Assembly: GCA_031841125.1 (NCBI GenBank)
Contig: CM063109.1
Location: forward strand, 32,678,038-32,742,037
DNA: 64,000 nt
Reading direction: 5' to 3'
DNA from: Acanthococcus lagerstroemiae
Lineage: Eukaryota > Arthropoda > Insecta > Hemiptera > Eriococcidae
Position numbers and translations under genes: made by a program. The notes beneath the pieces are model-generated. The model did not search any database. It was not told the DNA's origin and saw only the letters and a program-made list of their open reading frames with translations. Each line of letters begins with the position of its first letter. Position 1 is the stretch's first letter. This document shows, one piece after another, positions 56,960-64,000 of the stretch.

Positions 56960-57384
56960 AATATAGTTTTATATGATATTGGTGAAGTACCTGTATCGAT
57001 TTTGTTACCTTCTTACTCGTACGATGTCTTAATTAGTGAAAAAGGCTTACCAGTGTTTATTTAATAGCAATTTCTCGTTGGTTCTCTTATGTTATACTTA
57101 GGAATTGAATATGTACACGGCTGTGCATATCACACTGTTCAGAGACATGTTATCGAAAATCGATATTCGCCCTTTTTACGTAGACTTGGTGTTATCCAGT
57201 CGTGATGGGTGTAGATCTCGTTATAATGCTTCGTAAATGATAAACATTTTATCCTTCTATGTAGCAGCTATATCGGTATATATTCGAATTTCACATTTTT
57301 ACCGTTTCTTTATTTGTACTGTTATATATTTTGTCTACGATATCAATGTTCGTATTTTTACACATTTGTTATACGATCTATATA
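56960..57384. other. Syn2: Probable 3' untranslated region of syntrophin
   Basis: T-rich sequence directly after the stop, with no competing gene. The extent is not determined because the first clear AATAAA lies beyond the next TIR element. Confidence 0.45.
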
Positions 57385-57940
57385 GGGTAAAGTACCGAAA
57401 GCGGATCAGTGACTCATTTGTGGACTCAAAAAGCCGAGTGAGGATAAAGTAAGCGTGAACGCACTGTGCCCACTTTTTTGTACATGTGTGTACTACGATG
57501 GAACAATGCCGTAACATGGTTCCCATCATGCCTGGGTGATATGAGGCGAGATAAAACGTGAAAGAACCTTAAAATCGCTGAAATCCGGCTGTAGAAAAAA
57601 GGCGTCCTAGTTAACCCGAATATAGTGAGGGGGACTGACTTTCTTTAATAGTGAATGCTGTTGCTCAGTTGGCAGTGTGAGTATTTCTTGTTTTTACTTT
57701 TTCATAGATAGCAAACTGAAAGGGGTCCACAATTAAGGTATAGGTCCCGAATACGGATACTTTGAAGTCACTAAAAATAGTCATGAGTTCCGAAAATACG
57801 ACTGAATTTTTTCTTTATCTATTAATGCTGGGAGTCTTATGGTGGATGTGCCGTTCAATATAAAGAATAATCATTATCGATATTTAACGAGAAAATATGG
57901 AGGCCCAGAAGGAAATTGATCCGAAATCGGTACTTCACCT
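57385..57940. mobile_element. Probable TA-flanked TIR element in the 3' flank
   Basis: GGGTAAAGTACCGAAAGCGG at the left and the reverse complement of AGGTGAAGTACCGATTTCGG at the right. Both are followed inward by ATCA-like words, with TA adjoining each. Its style matches the elements at 36879 and 53904. The left boundary could be one base off. Noncoding. Confidence 0.65.
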
Positions 57941-58680
57941 TACTCACTCGGTTATTCGATTGTTTCAACAGTGTGTACGTAGCAGTTACGAGGATTAGGG
58001 TTGTGTGCGAATCAATTATTTTCTTGTTGTTGAAAGTATTTTAGAATTTTTGTATTTTCTACGTTGTTGCTATTTTAGTTATTTACAGCTCTGAGCACGA
58101 TTTTCATGTTCCAATTATTGTTAAAGATTATAGAATAAATTATAATCACCGTGTTGTGGGAGTATATACGTATCTTGAAGCGAAGCATTACGGCTGTCAG
58201 TAGTAGAATTCTGTGAAAGGGATTCAGAAATCTGTGAGAAACGACTTTGGAAAAATTGCTATTCAAACTCACTATCAATTCACACTGAAAAGCTGCAGAC
58301 TGCAGTGACGCAGCTCTATCACTCCATCAACAACACGAACGTACTCTGCAATCAATTCAATGAACCAATAATGCAGATGGTCTGAAAGAGTTAATAAAAA
58401 TTTACATGAGAATTTGGCCGTGACAAAACAAAAAATTTTATATGGTAACGCCTTCAACATGACGAATATCCAACGGTTAAAAATGTCTCATTTTCTCGGT
58501 TGAACTGGGAAAACGGGGGAAAACGCAAAACTCTATGGATTAGAGAGGGCTAGAGCAAAAGAGTTTGAAATTTTGGGGAGAAGTAGTTATTTCTGACGAC
58601 ATGAAGGTACCGAAAAGTTCGAGCGTCATTTGCAAAAAGCCAAATTTTCTCCGTTCTGCTTTACCACTCAGTCTGTAACT
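57941..58680. other. 3' flank sequence
   Basis: Contains AATAAA at 58134-58139 and, at 58328-58375, a diverged piece of the 334 bp repeat family. No gene recognised. Confidence 0.4.
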
Positions 58681-58960
58681 CGACATTTTTGATTTTTTCG
58701 AATTTTGAAAATTTCTCCGTACAATATACATCATATCTTATTCAGAGCGAAAAAATTTTCGGAGGGGGTCGGCGTCGGCGTTGGTGCTAATTGCTCAAGT
58801 TTTCGAGACGACTTCAAATACGTTGTCAAAATTGAGCTAGAGTAATTTTTTGGTCCATTTCCAGCCATTTTGACCAGGTTTCTGAGTGTATCCCGGGAAC
58901 GGAGCGTTGCGCGCTAAAAATCAACATCGAATTAAAACTCACAGTGAAAAACTGAGTCAA
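58680..58960. repeat. Dispersed repeat copy before the satellite
   Basis: Same family and orientation as 31255-31765: TTCGAATTTTGAAAATTTCT, AAAAAATTTTCGGAG, GGTCGGCGTCGGCG and AAAATTGAGCTAGAGTAATT. Confidence 0.8.
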
Positions 58961-59029
58961 AAACAGTATTGAATTGGGTTCGTTACCCTATCCCCCCAAA
59001 TTTGATTTTAGACCCGATTTTCTGTTAGG

Positions 59030-61725
59030 GAAAAATCTCCGGACTGAGGATAGCTAGAGGAAAACGGATTGAAATTTTGAGAGCAAATTGATCTCCTCTT
59101 TCGATAGTGTCAACCCGTTTCGCTGTAGCTGCCTCCAATCCAATGATTTTTGCATTTTATTAGTTCGCTCCAGAGAAATTAGCGATTTCGAAAACGTCAG
59201 CGAATATTCTGGTAATGCCTTCAGCACGTCGAATATGCAACTCACCATACACCAATTGACGTTTACAAAATGGCGAAAATCTCGGGACTGTGGATAGCTG
59301 GAGGAAAACGGTTTGAAATTTTGAAAACAGGTCGATCTGCTCTTTCGAAAGTGTCAACCCGTTTTGCTGTAGCTGCCGCCAATCCAAAGATTTTTGCATT
59401 TTATTAGTTCGCCCCAGAGAAATTAGGGAATTCGAAAACGTCAATTGGCGTATGAGAAATAGCATATTTAATTCTTCGAAGGCGTCACAATTTAATTTCA
59501 AATTTTTCAATGTTCTGGTAGTGCCTTCAGCACGGCAAATATGCAACTCACCATACACCAATTGACGTTTTTGAAATGGCGAATTTCTCTGGGGGGAACT
59601 AATAAAACGCGAAAATCTCTGGACTGGGGATAGCTAGAGGAAAACGGTTTGAAATTTTGAAAGCAAATTGATCTCCTCTTTCGAAAGTGTCAACCCGTTT
59701 CGCTGTAGCTGCCTCCAATCCAATGATTTTTGCATTTTATTAGTTCGCCCCAGAGAAATTAGCGATTTCGAAAACGTCAGCGAATATTCTGGTAATGCCT
59801 TCAGCACGTCAAATATGCAACTCAACATACACCAATTGACGTTTACAAAATGGCGAAAATCTCTGGACTGGGGATAGCTAGAAGAAAACGGTTTGGAATT
59901 TTGAGAGCAAATTGATCTCCTCTTCCAAAAGTGTCAACCCGTTTCGCTGTAGCTGCCTCCAATCCAAAGATTTTTGCGCCCAGAGGAATTGGCGATTTCG
60001 AAAATTTCAACGAATATTCTGGTAATGGCTTCAGCACGTCGAATATGCAACTCAACATACACCCTTTGACGTTTTCGAAATGACGAATTTCTCTGGGGGG
60101 AACTAATAAAACGCGAAAATCTCCAGACTGGGGATAGCTGGAGGAAAACGGTTTGAAATTTTGAAAGCAGGTCGATCTCCTCTTTCGAAAGTGTCAACCC
60201 GTTTCGCTGTAGCTGCCGCCAATCCAAAGATTTTTTCATTTTATTAGTTCGCCCCAGAGAAATTAGCAAATTCGAGAACATCAGTTGGCGTATGAGAAAT
60301 AGAATATTTAATTCTTGGAAGGCGTCACAATTTTGTTTCAAAATTTTCAATGGTCTGGTAGTGCCTTCAGCACGTCAAATATGCAACTCAACATACACCA
60401 ATTGACGTTTTCGAAATGGCGAATTTCTCTGGGGGGAACTAATAAAACGCGAAAATCTCCGGACTGGGGATAGCTAGAGGAAAACGGTTTGAAATTTTGA
60501 AAGCAATTTGATCTCCTCTTTCGAAAGTGTCAACCCGTTTCGCTGTAGCTGCCTCCAATCCAATGATTTTTGCATTTTATTAGTTCGCCCCAGAGAAATT
60601 AGCGATTTCGAAAACGTCAGCGAATATTCTCGTAATGCCTTCAGCACGTCAAATATGCAACTCAACATACACCAATCGACGTTTACAAAATGGCGAAAAT
60701 CTCCGGACTGGGGATAGCTAGAAGAAATCGGTTTGGAATTTTGAGTGCAAATTGATCCCCTCTTCCAAAAGTGTCAACCCGTTTTGGCTGTAGCTGCCTC
60801 CAATCCAAAGATATTTGCGCCCAGAGGAATTGGCGATTTCGAAAATTTCAACGAATATTCTGGTAATGCCTTCAGCACGTCAAATATGCAACTCAACATA
60901 CACCATTTGACGTTTTCGAAATGACGAATTTCTGTGGGGGGAACTAATAAAACGCGAAAATCTCCAGACTGGGGATAGCTAGAGGAAAAAGGTTTGAAGT
61001 TTTGAGAGCAATTTGATCTCCTCTTTCGAAAGTGTCAACCCGTTTCGCTGTAGCTGCCTCCAATCCAATGATTTTTGCATTTTATTAGTTCGCCCCAGAG
61101 AAGTTAGCGATTTCGAAAACGTCAGCGAATATTCTGGTAATGCCTTCAGCACGTTAAATATGCAACTCAACATACACCAATTGACGTTTACAAAATGGCG
61201 AAAATCTCGGGACTGTGGATAGCTGGAGGAAAACGGTTTGAAATTTTGAAAACAGGTCGATCTCCTCTTTCGAAAGTGTCAACCCGTTTTGCTGTAGCTG
61301 CCGCCAATCCAAAGATTTTTGCATTTTATTAGTTCGCCCCAGAGAAATTAGTGAATTCGAAAACGTCAATTGGCGTATGAGAAATAGCATATTTAATTCT
61401 TCGAAGGCGTCACAATTCAATTTCAAATTTTTCAATGTTCTGGTAGTGCCTTCAGCACGGCAAATATGCAACTTACCATACACCAATTGACGTTTTCGAA
61501 ATGGCGAATTTCTCTGGGGGGAACTAATAAAACGCGAAAATCCCCAGACTGGGGATAGCTAGAGGAAAACGGTTTGAAATTTTGGGAGCATTTTAATCTC
61601 CTCTTTCGAAAGTGTCAACCCGTTTCGCTGTAGCGGCTCCAATCCATTGAATTTTGCATTTTATTAGTTCGCCTCAGAGAAATTAGCGTTTTTGAAAACG
61701 TCAGCGATTCGCGAACTGTCGGTTC
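59030..61725. repeat. Satellite array with mixed monomer lengths
   Basis: Ten copies of a monomer with the landmark CAACCCGTTT-YGCTGTAGC at 59111, 59355, 59691, 59935, 60195, 60531, 60775, 61036, 61280 and 61616. The intervals are 244, 336, 244, 260, 336, 244, 261, 244 and 336 bp. The 336 bp form carries an extra block of about 90 bp (TTGGCGTATGAGAAATAGCA ... GGCGTCACAATT). The 260 bp form ends with GACGAATTTCTCTGGGGGGA and AACTAATAAAACGCG. Monomers of equal length are more alike than neighbours, so this is a higher-order array. Open frames of 60-140 codons on both strands repeat with the monomer and are not taken as genes. Confidence 0.93.
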
Positions 61726-61789
61726 ACCCCAGAAAAATAGAAGGTTTCAAATTTGTGTTTCTCGGCAACGGTGTGTAGCTGACAAATTT

Positions 61790-62040
61790 GAACTCCACAC
61801 TCGGACTCAGCGTGAGAAACTGAGTAAAAAACAGTCTTTAATTCAAAATTTTTGATTTTGAAAATTAGAAAATTTCTCCAAATTATACATCATGTTTTTT
61901 TGGGGGCCGAAAAAATTTTCGGAGAGCTTCGGCGTCGGCGCTGGCGCTGATTACTCAGTTTTCCGAGACGAATTTGAATCTGTTGTCAAAATTGAGCTAT
62001 AGTAAATTTTTGACCCATTCTGACAAACTTTGAATTCGAA
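61790..62040. repeat. Dispersed repeat copy after the satellite
   Basis: Same family and orientation as 58680-58960 and 31255-31765: ACTCAGCGTGAGAAACTGAG, GGAGAGCTTCGGCGTCGGCG and AAAATTGAGCTATAGTAAAT. Confidence 0.8.
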
Positions 62041-62167
62041 TAATTTGATATAGCTAAATCTCAAAAATCAAAATACTCATCCTAGAATAAGCTGAATCAC
62101 AATTCATTTCAAATTTTCAGGCGCTCCGGTGATATGAATAATTATTATGATATTTATGAGGCCACAA

Positions 62168-62272
62168 GAAAAAGGCTCTTAGTGGCATCGAAATGCTCTA
62201 AGGAAAGGGCCCTTAGTTCAATCTTACTAAGGCCTTCTAAGAACATTTTGATGCCACTAAGGGTCTGTTTCT
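62168..62272. repeat. Hairpin MITE
   Basis: Arms of about 48 bp: AGAAAAAGGCTCTTAGTGGC at the left and the reverse complement of AGAAACAGACCCTTAGTGGC at the right, with CATCGAAATG / CATCAAAATG following inward. The loop is under 10 bp. Confidence 0.85.
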
Positions 62273-63800
62273 AGCGACAGGTCACAATTGATAAAATTCA
62301 AGACACTTTATGATTGGTTGATACTGTTAGCTGGCTACTACTGAATACTGACAACTGCTAGTGCCTGCAAGTTGGTCTACAATAAAAAAATTCCCTCATC
62401 TTCCCTGAAAATAACTTCCCACCCAAAATTTCTTTCCTTCGTAGCTTTTTCCCTGGGAATATTCCCACCGCCCATCACTAGTTAGAAGAAACACGAATAA
62501 TGAAATAATAATAAGTGATTGCAAGAGCAAGAGGCACATTGCTGACCCTAAATTTAAAGTAATTGCACGAAGCTCGACGACTACAGCCAACTCTAATAAG
62601 ATAGTTACCAAAGTTACCCCTGAATTATCATTATTATCCCCGATTATTGGTATTCAGTCACGAATCACGCGTTTGAATAAGACGAACAAATTACAAATCA
62701 TATTTATTAGACCAAATTAAAATAAGTCCGACGAGCAAAACAAAAAAAAGACGAACGTAAAAATAAACAGAAACATTTTAATTATATCACATGTCAAACT
62801 ATCAAACAATATACTTTCATGAACGTCAAACGTTAACGAGGTAATAAATAATAACCTCGCCACAGGTAGTATACTTAATTTGCTTTCAAATATGAACATT
62901 ATATTTTACCTCTTATTAATTAAGTATTGCAGAAGCTTCATCAACAAACACACAGATACTGAAAATAAATTAAGACAAAATTGACTACATCTACTATCCG
63001 TAAATTTAGTTCACTGATAATTTCCCCCAAAATGCTCCGGAACAACGCGCGGATTCTTCTGATTTAAGGAACCACTTAGGCCAAAATATTACACATAAAC
63101 TGTTTACTACGACGGTACCTTTAACTTGGTTTGTTCATGAATACAACAGGGAAATAGTACGTAACAAAATAAATACGTTGAATTTTGGAAATATTAGTCG
63201 TGGTTGAAAAAAACAAAAAAAAAAACAAAGAAACTCTAATACTGCCAGCCATGATGGTTTTACATCCAATCTGCAATGAGAACACAATTGCATTCATTAC
63301 CTACTCGAAATCGATCAATGAGAGAAAAATCAAAATATGAGAAACTGAAGCGTGAATACTCACAATTATAATTTAGGGTAACTGTACTCGGGGAATGTAG
63401 CTGGCTCATAACTGGTGTCATACATTTGACATCTTATGAACTCCTCTTTATCGCAAGGTTCCGGGAAGGTAGTTGCAAGGCCTGTAATAAAGTTTGGATT
63501 TAAGATTATTTATATCATTCGTATTATTCTATCATCAATGAGTAATCTTTCAACAGTCATAGTTACTGGAAGAGGTCAATGTAGCAGAGACACGCCTAAG
63601 ACAAGGTTAGACTAGTTGGTTGTGGCAGGGCCGGCACTATTTTACTTTCTCGTATGTAGCTAGAAAAAATTTACTAAAACTAGTCACAAAAAAAATCATT
63701 CTTCAATGGGGTTAGAATATGTGACGGTGCGACCGCTAAAATACATGAGCAGCCTCGCTAGACATGAATTTTCTCGCGTGTAGCAAGTACTACACAACTT
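62273..63800. other. Intergenic sequence, no gene seen
   Basis: AT-rich with A-runs near 62740 and 63217. No domain, repeat array or transposon end recognised. Confidence 0.4.
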
Positions 63801-63814
63801 CTAGGTATAACTGA

Positions 63815-64000
63815 TGCCGGCCATGGCTTAGAGATGGCTGCCTAGAAGATAGAAGCCATTCTTTTCCATGGGCGGAAATGGGGCAGGCCACAGTCATTTG
63901 ACGAAGCGGTACTGGGCGAACTGGTACCCCTATCAGCCCCAGAGGGTGTACCTGGGGATGACGACGAACAACGAACTGTGCTGGAAACCGCATCTCTGTA
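63815..64000 (+). pseudogene. R1-like LINE reverse-transcriptase fragment, cut by window end
   Basis: One frame reads GHGLEMAA, stop, KIEAILFHGRKWG. A second frame reads QRVYLGMTTNNELCWKPHLC up to the last base. Both correspond in order to the LAVQKIEAVLFTTRRK and KYLGLWFDGKLHFREH parts of the R1-like LINE at 6270-7425, but are clearly a different copy. A stop and a frameshift mark it as dead, unless the continuation outside the window shows otherwise. Confidence 0.65.

Noticed and set aside
59054..61486. Repeated open frames of 60-140 codons on both strands in the satellite array
   Set aside because: They recur with the monomer, exist on both strands at once and have no domain; they follow from the repeat.
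1..64000. tRNA, rRNA or CRISPR array
   Set aside because: No cloverleaf-like gene, rRNA segment or regularly spaced identical short repeats with unique spacers were recognised by eye; a covariance-model scan would be decisive.

Overview
This is a eukaryotic, AT-rich, intron-dominated window, almost certainly from an arthropod. An insect is likely; a sternorrhynchan hemipteran such as a scale insect or mealybug is only a weak guess from the transposon content. No prokaryotic-style gene layout, tRNA, rRNA or CRISPR array was recognised.

The one recognisable host gene is a gamma-syntrophin on the + strand. Nine exons run from 11936 to 56959 and cover split PH1, PDZ, PH2 and the syntrophin-unique C-terminus. 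Their splice phases join into one 479-codon reading frame that ends at a natural stop. The short first coding exon was not found. The introns are 80 bp to 11.6 kb long and are filled with mobile elements.

Layout. 0-11.9 kb: a decayed RTE-like LINE is split by a giant foldback element, which itself holds a MULE, an R1-like LINE and a hAT-like MITE, each with a visible target-site duplication. 12-21.8 kb (intron): an internally deleted Ty3/gypsy retrotransposon sits inside a TIR element, followed by minisatellites and degenerate GAGTCTTAA repeats. 22-30 kb (intron): nested hAT-like elements and the broken gene of an unfamiliar DDE-type transposase. 30-34 kb: minisatellites of 45, 50 and 57 bp. 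34-46 kb: two syntrophin exons, a decayed LINE, TIR elements and a long AATTAATT-type tract with further insertions. 46-56 kb: PH2 exons, degenerate TTACG repeats, an AAT microsatellite and a 5.5 kb TIR-bounded region. 56.5-57 kb: the last two syntrophin exons. 58.7-62 kb: a satellite array with two monomer lengths in a higher-order pattern. 62-64 kb: a hairpin MITE, unassigned sequence, and an R1-like LINE fragment cut by the window edge.

The host gene would encode a cytoplasmic scaffold of the dystrophin complex. The other coding sequences are transposon proteins, and nearly all are broken. I did not find a convincing new multi-gene system. The most unusual content is the nested insertion record with intact duplications, the foldback family, the higher-order satellite, the unfamiliar transposase remnant and a 334 bp repeat bracketing transposon debris.
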